DNA of 64,000 bases, from the NCBI GenBank assembly GCA_005408345.1, contig SEMN01001001.1:1-64000 (forward strand). Direction: 5' to 3'. The first letter of the stretch is position 1. Every line of letters begins with the position of its first letter. Made by a program: the position numbers and the translations under genes. The notes under the pieces are model-generated. The model saw nothing but the letters and a program-made list of their open reading frames with translations, was not told where the DNA came from and did no database searches. Source of the DNA: Macquaria australasica (taxonomy: Eukaryota; Chordata; Actinopteri; Centrarchiformes; Percichthyidae). Positions 1-12,663 of the stretch are shown in pieces.

Positions 1-985
1 CTGAGAACACAACTTAGTTTAATAAACAGCCACCTCGTCTCACATATCTTAGAGGGGCATCACCAAAGATATTTGTTTTTCATTACTGTGTAGGAGTCGT
101 CAAGTCACGCTGGCCAGGAAATAATATTATTAATGGAGGCCAAATTGAATTAAAGCGTGGATTTGACCGTGGGTTTCCTCAATGTCATGGACTGACATAC
201 AGATTCCTCTATCTGCCTCCTACATACACACACACACGGACAAACGCACAAATACAAATAAATCCCTTTGCTGGGAATGAGGTCTCTCAATCTCCACAAA
301 CAATCAGATAATCCTTCAGGAATCCTTCACTTCTCTTGGTCTCTCTATCACAAATGGAGAGAGAGAGAGACGGAGAGAGCCAGGCATACACCCACTCACA
401 ACCACACACACACACACACAATCAATTCACAGTAGCTATCTTTATCCTAAAATAGAGTATACTCATCTTAAGCAGCTCAGGTGGCGTCACTGAGTTTACC
501 ATATAAATGACTTGCCTGTCTGTTGAAAGATAACACTAACTCTGTTGACTAAGTGCTATAAAGTGTTTTGTGTGAGTGTGAATGAACCGCCATCGCTGCT
601 TGTATGAACAGTGTGTGTGTGTGTGTGTGGTCTTTCTGTATCTATGTGTGCTGCTGCTGCCCATGCGATTAGACAATTTATCTGCTACTGCCTTTAGCAA
701 CGAGAAAGACGAGCAATCCTCATGTCTATTGTCTGTTTTGGTCACCACCACCATTTCGCATTGCCAGATCTCTCTCAGCCAACACTAAAGCCTAACTCAT
801 TTGCCAAAAATGAAGCTGACTGGCAACCAGACCATTGCCACTCGGCTGTGGCGTTCTGCCTGCTGTCTGTTACAGTGTTGCATTGGAAACTCCTCTCATC
901 ACTTCAGTGAGCTACTTGCACCTGCTTGTCGGGTGATGGAGTGCACAGTGCAGACTTGTAGAAGCCATAAGGAAAAATTTGGTGT

Positions 986-1021
<36 letters not shown>

Positions 1022-2573
1022 TATATATATACATATACACACACACCTATCTATCTGTTTCTCCTCCTCGCCTCCCTTTTCCCTCGCTCCGTCCGTCCCT
1101 TCTATCTCTTCGCAGTCCACACCAACACAATGGCAGAATTAGTATTTTTAGAAACCAGACGCCTCTAGAGGATTCTCATCAAACGTTCTCAAGACGCTGC
1201 GAGCATACACACACACACACAGACAAACAAACACACACCCACACGTTATCAGACACACAATTTTTCATATTCACAAACAGATACACACACAGCTCCCAAG
1301 ACAGCGTGCAAACACTCACCAGCTTTAGTACATTGTCACTGTGCGAGGGAGAGGCAGGGGGAAGTTGGAGGGCATGGCTACAGCGTGCACAATATAGCTG
1401 AATCTGAGAATTACAGAATTCTTTGAACTTCCTGCAACAGGAGCCGCACAAAGACACAACTTCAGCTCATAAGCCACTTTTCGCCCTCAAGATAGAAAAA
1501 AAACACCCCACAGTTCCGCAGAGTTGCTGACCTAAACATTTCATTTAACTGGTTAAAAATTGGAATAGCAACTGTGGCTATTTTATGGGTGGAACACACA
1601 CAAACACTGTAGCCAGAGTTCAGGATGACAAAGCAGAGCAGGGGGTAAACAGAAAACTTAAGTAAACAACCATACTTAAAAAAAAGAACAAGGTGCTCAG
1701 TAAAAAGAATTCCTTTGGATTACGACCAAATGTGAAGAAACATTCCTGGGAGCCTACAGAGTGGAACTGGGACGAATGTGAATCAGATCTTAAAGAAAAC
1801 TGCCTGCTGCATCTGATGGCCAAAAATTGTTCTTTTCATCTAAGCTGTATCTGAAACCGCCTCTTCTATCACTCATTAATTCTGTTCCCTATAGTACATA
1901 GTAAACACTCAGTAAGGTACTCTAGTGTGAGTGTTGTCAGACACTTGTGAATTTGTCATCTTAGGAGCAAAGAAACACTGCATGCTAGGATTTTTAGCAT
2001 AAAATAGTATGTATGCTATGGATACTACCTTATTTGTTTAATTGTTGACATTTTTGAGGGCAGCTTTGGTTTCACTGTACCAAGAAGGTTGGCATCAATC
2101 ACTCTCAGAGATGAAGGGAATAAGATAATAGGATTTAAAGGAAAATTTGACCTTATGATCTACAGTTTTACCATAAATGAAACATGTATCTTAACCTGTT
2201 AAAGCTAAAATACATTAGTTTAAGAAGCTAGTTTAGAATAGCTAGAAGAATAGCTAGGAATAAGACGAAGACTAAACTATGTGCAACTTTCTGAAAGTAA
2301 AAAAAAAAAAAAAGCATGAACCTGTATTTATTAATTTTTTTCCCACTTTGGGGCAACGCAACGAAACGAAACATTGACATATTATCACCTTATCAAGTTG
2401 ATATGGATATCATGTTAGCAAACAGTTGCTTATTGAGACAGAGCAACATAATCATTCATTTGAGGTCTTGTTTCTGGCCACCTGGCAAATATAAGTCTAA
2501 TATTCACTATCCTTTATGCTCTGCTTTTGGTCTCCACCAACTCGCTGGGGAGGTAGTGTACCGATTGTGTGAG

Positions 2574-2611
<38 letters not shown>

Positions 2612-2624
2612 TAAATAAATGAAT
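2574..2624. repeat. TA and AAAT compound microsatellite
   Basis: An alternating TA tract is followed by about six AAAT units. It abuts the SINE-like repeat at 2644-2768 and, seen on the minus strand, forms its 3' tail. Confidence 0.85.
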
Positions 2625-2643
2625 AACCGCAAGGTTGTGAGTC

Positions 2644-2768
2644 GTAAAAAACAAAACAATGAGATGAAAGACACTAAAATGCTCTGTAGAGCTGAGGGGA
2701 ACTGCAGAGTTGGTTGATAATTCTCTGTGGGTTTATCACTACAAGTGACCACTTTCACATTACACATA
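2644..2768 (-). repeat. Dispersed SINE-like repeat, copy A
   Basis: On the minus strand this reads similarly to plus-strand 52573-52692. Shared blocks include GTGTAATGTGAAAG, CACAGAGAATTATCAAC and CTGCAGTTCCC, ending in a T-rich, CATTGTTTT-containing tail next to a TA tract. Two diverged copies about 50 kb apart in opposite orientation indicate a transposed element. The family is not identified; the AT-microsatellite tail suggests a SINE or another retroposed unit. Confidence 0.7.
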
Positions 2769-3195
2769 CTCATTTGAGCCATTGCCATATTAAAATATTG
2801 ATTAGAGCAGCGTAAAATGATTTAAGATTAATCAAAGAATGAAGCAGCCATTGGGACTTTTCAAATCAATAGTCACTTTAAAGTTCACATTTTGGAGGTT
2901 TTCGTCCGACACCAGTAAAGTTTGTAGCGCCATCATTTTTTTGTGTGTCCATCATTTTTGATACAGAAGTGTTACATGAAGAAACAAGTAACACATGACT
3001 ATTTCAAGTATGCAAGTGTGGGAGACATCAAGTCACATGAAGTACATGTCTCAATGGGTTTCACAAACCCAGCCCAAAACGGACGAAGGAAAAACTTTGC
3101 ACATACTGTAAATGGGGATATGTCCAATATTAAGTGCTCACAGGAGAGCTGTTACACAGAAATGACTGACAGCACATGGATAATCTTATCCATAC

Positions 3196-3343
3196 CTTCT
3201 TTCCCCAACAGAAAATCCAGGAAGTGGTAGGTGTAGGACACGCCCACTTTAGTCTCCACCTGAGGCCGTCGAAGGGTGGAGTAGATATTGCCCGGGCTTC
3301 GCCTCTCTTCTGCCTTCCGCAACTTAGGAAGCCTACACCCCAT
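3196..3343 (-). CDS. rftn1: Raftlin (lipid-raft linking protein), first coding exon, partial gene
   Basis: Raftlin is a peripheral membrane protein held at the inner plasma membrane by N-terminal lipidation; it organises lipid rafts and supports antigen- and Toll-like-receptor signalling in mammals. The exon starts with ATG at 3343 and reads MGCRLPKLRKAEERR, then GNIYSTLRRPQVETKVGVSY, close to the mammalian raftlin N-terminus. Gly2 and Cys3 are the expected myristoylation and palmitoylation sites. A pyrimidine-rich acceptor ends at 3348, four bases of 5'UTR precede the ATG, and the donor GTATGG begins at 3195, leaving phase 1 after 49 codons. Later exons are off the left edge. Teleosts may carry two rftn1 paralogues and I cannot say which this is; RFTN2 is less likely because dazl and plcl2 are neighbours, as at human RFTN1. 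Confidence 0.88.
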
Positions 3344-3347
3344 ATCT

Positions 3348-3571
3348 CTGTGACAGAGAAGAAAGAGAAGAGAATAAAAACCATTAAAAAAGATGAGATG
3401 AAAAGAGAAAAACAGAGGAGGGTGCTAACAAAGACTCAAGTGAGAGACATGGAATTGATAGAGTTTCTAAATATAAAGAACACATTAGCACTTCCAATAT
3501 GTGATAGTCATACTCAAGTCTAAATGCTATTGCTCACGTGCGAGCTGCGGGAAATAATGTGCATCTAACTC

Positions 3572-3617
<46 letters not shown>

Positions 3618-6600
3618 CAATAATACTGAAATATGAAAGTGTCAGCCATTACCTGCTTGGTGGGCTGTGATACAGGCATCTCCTAATCAAATAGGGCTGA
3701 TTGGGAGCGACATGTTTGATCAGAACGAATTAAAGCAGAAATGAGACTGATTTCCTGCGCTGTCAAGCAAAGCGACATGAGACTAGATAGACAGGAGGAG
3801 GAGAGGAGAGATGTATTGCTAGCCAATTTATATGTTGATCCAAGGGTAGCCTTGAAGCACAAAGAAATCTGTGTTATTTTAATACAGATTGTGTAAGATT
3901 GTGACCAGAAGATACCCTCAATTTGGAGAGCGCTTGAAATTTCTTTTTAAATTCCTCCTCTCCTGAATTTCAACAGGCAAGATCTGAGTTGCATAAAAAG
4001 AAAAACGAAAAGAGCGAGGTGGCTTTTAAGGCGAGTGATTGGGAACTGGAAGTGGAGGAACGGGTGGAGGGTGTGAAAAGAGAAGAGAGAGAGGGGTAAA
4101 GGACAAGAGAAAAAGGGCGTGGTCAAATGTCATCAAGCTAATCTGATGTGACAGCGTCGGTACCCTCAAACCATCACCACAGTTACGCTTAATATCCCCG
4201 TCTGCCACGGCTTGTAAGAGCCACACGGTGAGGTGTGCATCTGCATGTCTGTGTGTCCCAGTGTGTACGAGTGTGTGCATATGTCTTCCCCAAAGGCAGG
4301 TCTATATCTGTATCTCTGTATCTGTTTAGGGAGCGTGGAGAATGACACAGTAACTCCCATTGGGCCGAGTGTACGGACATTAACTCGGCTAACGATCCTA
4401 ACAGACTACATTATGCCGGGTGTGTGTATGTGTGTGTCTGTGTGTGTGTGTCTGTGCGCATTTGGTGACTTACAGCTTTGACTGCACGGTACATGCATTT
4501 CAAAAAGGTTACAAAGTTGCAAAAGGCAGCATCTTTGACAACATTTTCATACCTCATCTGTCTTGAGACAGTACACTCTGTCATTTTAAATTTTGCGAAG
4601 AACAAGCAATTAAGAGTCATTATTCTTTCAATACAACGTGCTCGTTCATAATGAGGACAAACGAGGAGGGATGGAGGGGTGACGCTGTGGGAGAAGGAGA
4701 AAGAGAGACAACAGTACATCTTACCTCCCCTCTCCTCTTCCTCCCTCCATCCTTCTCTCTCCTCTTGACCCGTCGGCTTCCCTCTTAAACTCTCATGCCA
4801 TTAGCTCTTCACTGTGTCTCGCTCATGATTTCTACAAAACTCTCTCGCTCCATGTCTGACCCATGCCTTAATCACTTCTTTCTCTTCGCACTCTGCTCTG
4901 CTTCTGTCCGCGCTCCTTGATTAGAACAACTCCCTTCTTTCTGTTGGTACAATGGCCTTGATTAGTCAGACAGTAAACTATTCATTTGTCATTCTCTCTT
5001 TTTGTGTCCATCTGATTACAGGACCTCCCAACCTTCCTCCCAAACTCTACTCTCTCCATCTCTATCCTTCCTGTCATTACATTATAATGTTACATTATGC
5101 CCTTCCACACTCCCTGTCTACAAGCCCTCCAACCCTCTCCGTCCTCCATTCTTCCCTCCATGCATCCACTCCTTCTGTCTGGTGGCTGGATAAGTTTTCG
5201 CAGCCGAAGTGCTCCCCTGCTGAGCCTCTTAAGTCCCATAAAACTATTACAATGTCTCCAGACAGACAGCCAAGTAGGCCCTGGGTTATGACTAAGTTAG
5301 AGCATGTAGATCCACTCCCAAACACTTTCCCTCCAGGGCTGTGCTTTAATACGCTCTGTCTGCAATGGGGACAAATGGCAGGTTAATGTGGGGATGTTTC
5401 TCAGACTTCATCTTTGGCTGGTTTGTGCAAAAGGGGGTCAAGGGTGAAGCATAGGATGGAGGAGAAAGATGTGGTCAAAATATGATAATGATATGATGAT
5501 GACTGTGACAATGGGGATATGGAGAGAAGCATATGGGGAAAGACAGAAATGTCTGAGAGTCATTTACATCCTTCTATCAGTGAGTCTTTTCTTAGATCCA
5601 CTTCACTTTCTCGCCCTTTGCCTTAGCTCTAATATTTTAATACAATTTCTTCCCTATCCCAATGCAAATTACCTCAATTTAAAAAATAAAAAAAATCACA
5701 TTCATTCATTGTCCTCTTTCATCTTTATGCATAATGTATTTTGCAGTGCAATTTGGAATAATTTGCTTACTATTTTGCTAGTGGCAGTTTTCCCCTCAAA
5801 TAAAACCTGATTGGTTCTAGTCTTGGTCTTGACTATCATCCTTTTCATTGTACGCTGATGGTTCTGTTTCAAAACAAAGGCCTCGGCTTTAACAGATGAA
5901 CTCTGTCCGTGAGGTTTAGAAACAGATCTCTAATTGGACACACAACGTAGAATGAAAAACCAAGGTGGTTGTAGTACCGGAGAAACTCCAGTGCCTTCTT
6001 GACTAGAGGCCTTTTTGCCACATGAGGCCTTTTTGTCTACATGTTGACTTCAAACTGAATCTCTCAGTTGCTCTCACACAAACAAACAGGCAGAAAAAGG
6101 CCTTGACAGCAGAAAACATCCATTAAACGGAGACTGGCGGGTGAGAGAGACAGATAAAAGAAGTGAAAACGAGAGAATGGAGTGAAGAGGAAGACAGACA
6201 GGGAGCAGCAGAGGGCTTCTCATTAGAGAATCTCTTGTAACGGAGAGTTTTGAAATGACAGCGGATTTACATGAGAGCATAATCCGTCTGTGCTATGCCA
6301 CTGCTCTGCTACCTCCCGTGCCACTCAGGATGTCTGCTTTTCAAGAAGCAGTGTTCATCTGCTGCAGAGGGAGAGCTACAGGCTGGCAGGCTTGGGAAAA
6401 TTCACAGTAAATATAGATAGAACCATCAGGAAGGCTCTCTAATAGTACCAAAGTTAAAATTCACATTTTTAGTCTCTTCCTACTGAACACTTTATATTGT
6501 CCCGGCCATTGTTTTTAAAACAACTACAAAGCATAAGATAAATATATATTTAAACCCATAATCCACTACTCTGCTGATGTGCTACAGGTAGCAACAGCAG

Positions 6601-9225
6601 CTATCATGAGAAATAAGTACAGCAATAATGCACAATGAGGTGTCCGGATATAAGGATATAACATACAAGGTGAAAGCTAAGTCCATTACGTTGTATGTCA
6701 CCTCAGGTCTCAGAGCTGCATTTTGCCAAAAAATAAAAAGGAAACTTTGTTTAGTCATCTAATGTTTAAAGGTTGTTTGAAGGGAGGGTAAGTAAAGTTT
6801 CCCCAATGATTTAACTGGTTAAGTACTGCTGCTATGGTTACATTCAGTTGACTATACCTTCAGCACTGAATAAGGAGGATGACTAAACTGTAAATAAATT
6901 AACAATGAGGTGTCCTGAATATGGCTGAACGGATTTTTACTCAATATCTGAGTTTTAAAAGTTTTAACAAAAATTAAAACAATATAACTGGCGATAATTT
7001 TTTTTAAAACATTAACACCCCACAAACAAACATTTTTGATAAGGATCCCTTAAAATACGTTTTTTTGCGAGTGAGATACGGTATGTACTGAGGAACATTT
7101 TACGGTTTAAAAATAAACTCATCAGTGCTCTCTGGTGGACAAACTATCTAATGTAGACACTGTTTCTAAATCTCAAATCTTTGATGTTTTTGTACTGCAA
7201 TTTGTTTTATTAATGTTTTATTAACTTGTAGTGCATTGCCGCTTACATATGTCTCCACAACACTGTCTCAGATGAATTATGCTCATAACAAATCTGCATT
7301 AGCATCAACAATATTTACATAGACCTTAACCAGTTTAATTGCCACACACAGAGGGCAATTTTTTCAATACAAACATTTTGTCTTAAACGTTGAAGAGGCC
7401 AGAGGTTATAGATGTTTTACTACTTCAGGGTCTTGATTGAGCTGTTATCAGAAGGCCCAGAATTTCTAGCATCCTATAACTACTATATGCCACCAGAGGA
7501 GGGTTTGTTTTCCCTGCATGTAATATACAGTAGTTGCTAGTTGTGTTCATTTTTGCACCTGATTCACTAAACTGATTTATAATCAGCAAATAAAACTGTC
7601 TTCAGTTTCCTTTATTATAGGACTTAATGGGCCTGCTTGGAAGCCATAATTCCTACTGTTTGTGAGTGGGGGGGATGCTGTCTGTATAAGGAATTTTTGG
7701 CCTATTAACAATGTTTGATTTTTTATTAAGTCCCTTTTTTATAGTTGCGTGGTTGTTTGACAACAAAAACACAGAGGTACATCAATGAAAACTGTTGCAT
7801 TATTAGTAAGATCTTGTATCATATTGTATGCGTTTCACTGATTTTCAAAATTGGAGGTGACAGACTGAGTCCTGGGGAGCGGGCTTCCCTCCCCCTGGGT
7901 TGGAGCGCCACTCAGTTTCTATCCAAGGATGGGGTGTTGCTGATGATGGGGAAAGGGAAGGAAAGCAAGAACAGAATGAGGAGAAAGAGAGGAGGAGGGG
8001 TGCAACAGAGACGGACAGAAAAGGGGAGGAGGACAGACAGAGAGAAGACTGGGAGCATGTCAAGTTGCCTGGAGGGAGGTGCGACTCCCCCAAGCAACAA
8101 AGTAATCACCTCAAACTGTGTTTTAATGAGGCTGCATGGGGAGGATAAAAACAAATTATGACATTGATGTATTGGTCTGTCGTGCAGATCCTTGCAAAGC
8201 CTATTTTTCTCTAGAAAGAACAGTTTATTAACAAAGGAAGACTGTTTGGACTGGAGGCATCACTTCACTAAACCCTGAGGTAGGCTCTTGAGGTACTTGA
8301 ATCCATCATTTCACATTTTAGACTCAATTTCTGAGGAGTAAAAATAACTGATGACTTATAGAATATGTTTCTACTGTTTGCATGGCCAGTGTGATGAACT
8401 GGATGTCACTCATCACTAATGAGTGCTTTTTCAAACGCTTCCAGATAGATTTCCAAGCTATATGGTGAGCACCCATACATAGCCATGTAACTAACTGATG
8501 CCCCATGCTTTTGGTGGGTGCAGTCTAGCTTGAAATTACATGTTTCTGATTTTCCTTTTTTCCCCCCTCTTTGGTGCGTTTAAGCTCAACCTCTCTCCAC
8601 ACACACACGCCCCCAACACGTGGTTAGCTGGTGCTGCCCGTTAACGCCGGTAGTTTAGTGAAAGGGAAATGATACATGACAGGCCGCTTACGCACCAAAT
8701 CTTTCTCGTTCTGACACACACACACACACACACACACGCTCCATCCCCCTCTTCCATCTGCGCTCGGCACATTTACTCCGTCACGCATATCTTGAGTTCA
8801 CTTCAACCTGTGACAGTGAGCACAGGGCCTTATTCATTTCGTTCCGCCACGGAAAACAAATGGCACACAACATCACACAAATCAAATGACTGGCTGACTG
8901 TCTAAACCACGAGGATTTTTCTCTGTCACAAGTGTTTTATTGTGAAAAGGCTTGCAAAGACTTCTCCCTGACCTTACTTTTAGGACGGCATTTCCGCCTC
9001 TATATATCGTTAACTCTTTAAAGTTGTTTTCAAAGCTGTAAAATCTTATATTCCACAGGGAGAAAATTCACATGCCGCAGTAAGACAGACAAAAATGTAA
9101 TGTAATTTAGGTTTGGTCACTCATATCGCCAAGAATCATCTAAATGTCAACAAGATATTCATAAGTAATCTGTGATTTTTTATTTAAAAAAATAAAAAAA
9201 TAAACAGCCAAGAGTTATACTCACC
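3348..9225. other. Large intron 1 of rftn1 (between 5'UTR exon and first coding exon)
   Basis: This is about 5.9 kb of AT-rich sequence with no exon that I can support on either strand. It holds a CA microsatellite at 3577-3616, another near 8694-8717, and a purine-rich plus-strand tract at about 7950-8056. First introns of vertebrate genes often carry enhancers, but no particular element can be shown from the sequence alone. Confidence 0.5.
3577..3616. repeat. CA dinucleotide microsatellite
   Basis: About 20 uninterrupted CA units lie in rftn1 intron 1. Confidence 0.95.
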
Positions 9226-9475
9226 GATCAAGTCGTTCCCAGTCTGTACGAAGTCTGTGCTGGACTGAAAGCTTCCCGGCACTCGAGTCTGTCGATGTGC
9301 CCCCCTCCTCTCTGTAATGTCTTTACTGTCTGTCCCCGTGACGGCTCAGATAAACTGGGATCCAGTGAGAAGAAAACATGAATCCTCCATTTAGAAACTA
9401 CAGCTGACTGCTGCTGAATCTCACGGGCAGCTCACGATAAACACTCCGTCTACCTCTCTGTCGCCAGCGCGTGTG
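9226..9475 (-). other. rftn1: Probable 5' non-coding first exon and promoter-proximal region of rftn1
   Basis: On the minus strand a strong donor, GTGAGTATAAC, starts at 9225. The sequence before it is richer in CpG than its surroundings. Short upstream ATGs here run into stops within 15 to 20 codons, so the exon looks untranslated. It lies upstream of the raftlin start codon on the same strand with no other gene between, so I assign it to rftn1 by position. The transcription start is not determined and the boundary at 9475 is approximate. Confidence 0.5.
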
Positions 9476-9479
9476 AAAA

Positions 9480-10284
9480 GGAGGAGGGAAGAGGGCGCTT
9501 TACACACACACACACACACTGTCTCCCCTCCCTGTTGCCTCTCACTCGCTCATCTCCAGGTTGGATACTCTGAAAACACTTTGGGAAACAATATGAATCC
9601 TATTGTAGACTTTAAATTGATTTAAAAAAAAAAAAAAAAACACCCTAGTGATAGTTAAATTCTTTAAAAAAGTGACAGCAGACACATGAACGAGGATACA
9701 AAGTGCTAGAGATATGCTTCTTGCACTGTTTACGTATATTTTTGCCCTAGTAGTCAAAGTGGTAAGATTTTGGTTCAGTGTGGATGTGGGTGTCCCCATC
9801 AAGGTTATCCAGGTTAGAGGTGTTCGTGTTTTTCAAGGGTCTCCTTTGGAAAATTCATATTTTATAACAAGCTATCCAGACATATCCATAATTCAGAAAC
9901 GTCTGAGTGGGGGATAGGTGGGTGGGGTTGCTGGGTGGTCATGGGCTGGACAGGGCACCCTGGGGAGCCCAGTCACACCACCAGACTGTGACAAAAACAA
10001 AACGACCAAGAGATGATGGGCTTGTTGCCAGGGAAGACAGGGAATCCAACCCTGACTGAAAAGCAGCAGCCACTGACTGACAGGCTTATGTTGGCTGGGA
10101 ACAGCAGAGGTGGGCACACTGCGGTCTGAAAGCTCCATGCCCCAACATCATCACCTGCCAACTGAAAGTAGGAAATAAACAGTAATATTAATTAACACTA
10201 AGTTTTCAAATAAATATCCCTAAAAATACACTAGTGTTTAAAATGATTAAAAAAGAAAACTACAGACCTTCACAAGCTTAAATG
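9480..10284. other. Intergenic region between rftn1 5' end and dazl 3' end
   Basis: About 0.8 kb. It has a CA tract near 9503-9520, a poly-A run near 9626-9640 and a GC-richer block at 9893-10161 that is open on the minus strand but resembles nothing I can name with confidence. No supported gene. Confidence 0.5.
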
Positions 10285-11787
10285 ATAATATACTTCAACT
10301 TTTATTTTTTAAACAAAAACATCCTAACTCTGCAAACCATGAACACTTAACAATACACCAAACCTAACAGTACAGTGCCCAGGCTCTCTGAACAAAACTA
10401 TTCTATCAATAATATCACGTCTGCACACAGGAGACGCTGAGGTCAATGCCCAAATAAAACTATGCTGAACTGGGTTAAGGGAAAGAAAATCTGTGATGTA
10501 CACCAAATACCAAATGTGCATCTCCAATCTCACAAAGCTGCTCTTTACGTGTATATAGTTAACAGACCAATTAAGTGCACTTACTGAAAATATATATATA
10601 TATATAAAATAATCATTGCTCACTTATTCAATGTCAGTAAAATTCTTTGTGCAAGATCACCTGCGATTAGATTAAAACCCAAAATGCTGAGAGAAACCAG
10701 TATAAAGTGAACCATGTAGTGAACGTTTTTCCCAAAGAAAGAGAGAACCTTACTTTCAATCATGTCCTTCATTTTCAAAGTAGATTAAAACTGCTTTCCA
10801 CTTCTTCTTCTTTTTTTTCAAAACACAAGTTGATTGACAAGTAATGAGGAAAAACAAAATTAATGCCGTGATTGTCCTTGAGTGTGAACCCCTGGAACGG
10901 TTTGAGAAATGCCAGTCACAGGATGGGACAGCTTAGAAACCCAACACACAGATGATCAGTGTGCCACAACACGCTCTGTGGAACTCAACTTTTAGTCTGG
11001 CATTTGACCAAGACAAGGGATCAGTGATACTGATGAGGCGCTACAATATGACAAACTTGCCATTGCCTCAACTGACACCCAATTAAATAGAATAGAGCAA
11101 AATAAATGTGAGTGCTTGAAATTAACGGAGTGACCAAGTGCCCTTATGTTGTAGTAGACAAGTTAATGAAATTTCTTAATCAGAGGAGCATTAGACCTGA
11201 GTTGGAGGTCTAGAAGCGTTCTACTCTAATGCTGAAACACCCAGATTGCTGTCAAGACATTGTTACAATATATAAACATACCTTCTATGTACAGAGAGCC
11301 CTTGCAGAGGCTAAACAAAGGCCCAAACAAATAAACATTTAAAATAATTACAAAAATAAATAATAAAACATAAAATATAAATAGCCACAAAGGGTGAGCT
11401 TAAAAGTTTTTCCATTTTTTTGGGGGGGCGGGGGATTAAGGAAAACAAAAAAGAACGAGGACTGTGAGCCCATACATTAGCTGGTACAGTGAGGGTGCTC
11501 TGTTCTTCCTGTGCGACTGTTACTGTGATCCATGTGGGTTAAAAGTGGTTTGGCCACGCGACAGTGGTCCCCCTCAGTCGTGGACAAAGTGACTGTGATC
11601 AAACTAGTACAGTTAAAGTGGAGAGCTTCTGCAATCTGGTGTTAAAACAGGTCTTCAAAAGTTGAGGGGAGGGAGGAGAGGAGGGCTTTCTGAACAGTGT
11701 GAGGAGTTGGGTTTCTTCTAGCCGTCCGGAACATCAAGATGTCATCCTGTCTGCGTTTTGACTCACTGTAGCCATTGTAGCCTGTAT
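10285..11787 (-). other. dazl: dazl last exon (3' untranslated)
   Basis: A strong minus-strand acceptor, a long pyrimidine tract ending in CCCTTAG, precedes 11787. With dazl exons 8 and 9 spliced in, the reading frame has already closed, so this exon is 3'UTR. GCACTT hexamers on the minus strand at 10573-10578 and 11136-11141 match the type of site bound by teleost miR-430-family microRNAs, which act on germ-plasm transcripts in zebrafish. Two hexamers in 1.5 kb can occur by chance. The 3' end is set by the AATAAA near 10301 and is uncertain. Confidence 0.5.
10301..10306 (-). terminator. Candidate poly(A) signal for dazl
   Basis: Minus-strand AATAAA lies downstream of the last dazl exon start (11787) and is the first canonical hexamer I found in that direction. 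It implies a last exon of about 1.5 kb, mostly 3'UTR. An earlier non-canonical signal cannot be excluded. Confidence 0.45.
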
Positions 11788-12226
11788 CTAAGGGAGCAGA
11801 AGACAGAAAAGCAAAGAATGGTTCCCTCCTTCAATTACACACCCGATCAGGACTAGTCATTTTAAAAGCTGTGTTGGTCAGATGAGATTTACTGTGTGAT
11901 TTTGGACCTGTAGTAAAGAATGAGAAGGGACTCTGAGGATAGAAAATGAATGGACTAATGCTGGGCATGACTGCAGAACATCATAGCTGAAGGAGGAGCA
12001 ATGTCATTGTGAAACAGCTAAACAGGAACAGGCAACCATGTGGAATGGAGGGCTAACAGGACGCGGGTTTGTCTTCCAATCAAACGCTACAAAATAAAGC
12101 ATTCACAATGATTAACCTCCTCCTTGAGAAAACGTGTGCAAGCCTTCAGACTCTTGGCCCTCCATGCCACATTGTTACCTACTGTATTCCTGGTATGTCA
12201 GCACTTTGTTTGGTGTAGTGTTTTAC

Positions 12227-12274
12227 CTGGGAGGGGGCTCAGTAGCTGTGGACTACAGCACAGTCCATATAGTT
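12227..12274 (-). other. dazl: dazl exon 9: apparent C-terminal coding exon left downstream of the TGA
   Basis: The acceptor (CATTTCCAG) and donor (GTAAAA) are good, and the exon is 48 bases. Spliced in phase to exon 8 it reads NYMDCAVVHSY and then TGA at 12239-12241. This resembles the NFVDCGVQT-type end that I recall for other teleost Dazl proteins. It can only be translated if the exon 8 TGA is absent, bypassed or read through. Confidence 0.55.
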
Positions 12275-12663
12275 CTGGAAATGGAGTATAACATTACAAA
12301 TGATTTTTGAGAACAGTCTCACAGAGATGCTTAACAGACATAAACAGCTGCCATAAAAACAGGCTCCCAAAACAACTCTGCAAGTGCCACAACTTGCCAA
12401 GTGCACAAGTCAACTTCATACAACTGGGGATTATAAGAATTAATTGTTGATGCACACAGACCATTCTTCAGGATGTCAACACTGGCCAGACAACACCATC
12501 TAGTGGCCTGCATGAACATTGCAGTTTGTGGACTCGATCAATGTTTTCCTCCCACTGGCCTTACAAGGTTCTCAAATGTTAAGCGAGTTGCGTTGCTTTG
12601 AAACTCAATTAAACTGACATCTACTCCTATTCCCACTAAATGCAGAGTTACCTGATTGACAGG

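Larger units (their letters stand above)
1..3195. other. Intron of rftn1 downstream (minus strand) of its first coding exon; no further exon seen
   Basis: This stretch follows the first raftlin coding exon on the minus strand. I looked for the next raftlin exon on that strand and did not find it, so the intron probably runs past the left edge. It contains CA and GA microsatellites, a TA/CA tract at 986-1047, a TA plus AAAT tract at 2574-2624, and one copy of a dispersed SINE-like repeat at 2644-2768. The short open frames here are low-complexity translations with no recognisable similarity. Confidence 0.6.

Noticed and set aside
7845..8161. Overlapping open frames on both strands near 8 kb
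   Set aside because: They come from a purine-rich tract (Arg/Glu/Gly on one strand, Ser/Leu/Pro on the other) with no splice support or similarity.
9893..10161. Minus-strand open frame downstream of dazl containing SFQTAVCPPLLF, faintly like the mammalian DAZL SIQTVVSCLF segment
   Set aside because: It lies beyond the AATAAA near 10301, the match is short, and a better tail exon (12227-12274) fits in phase.
11640..11787. Minus-strand frame in the dazl last exon reading RQDDILMFRTARR, reminiscent of the mammalian DAZL C-terminus
   Set aside because: It is not in the phase produced by splicing exons 8 and 9 to 11787, and the frame has already stopped.
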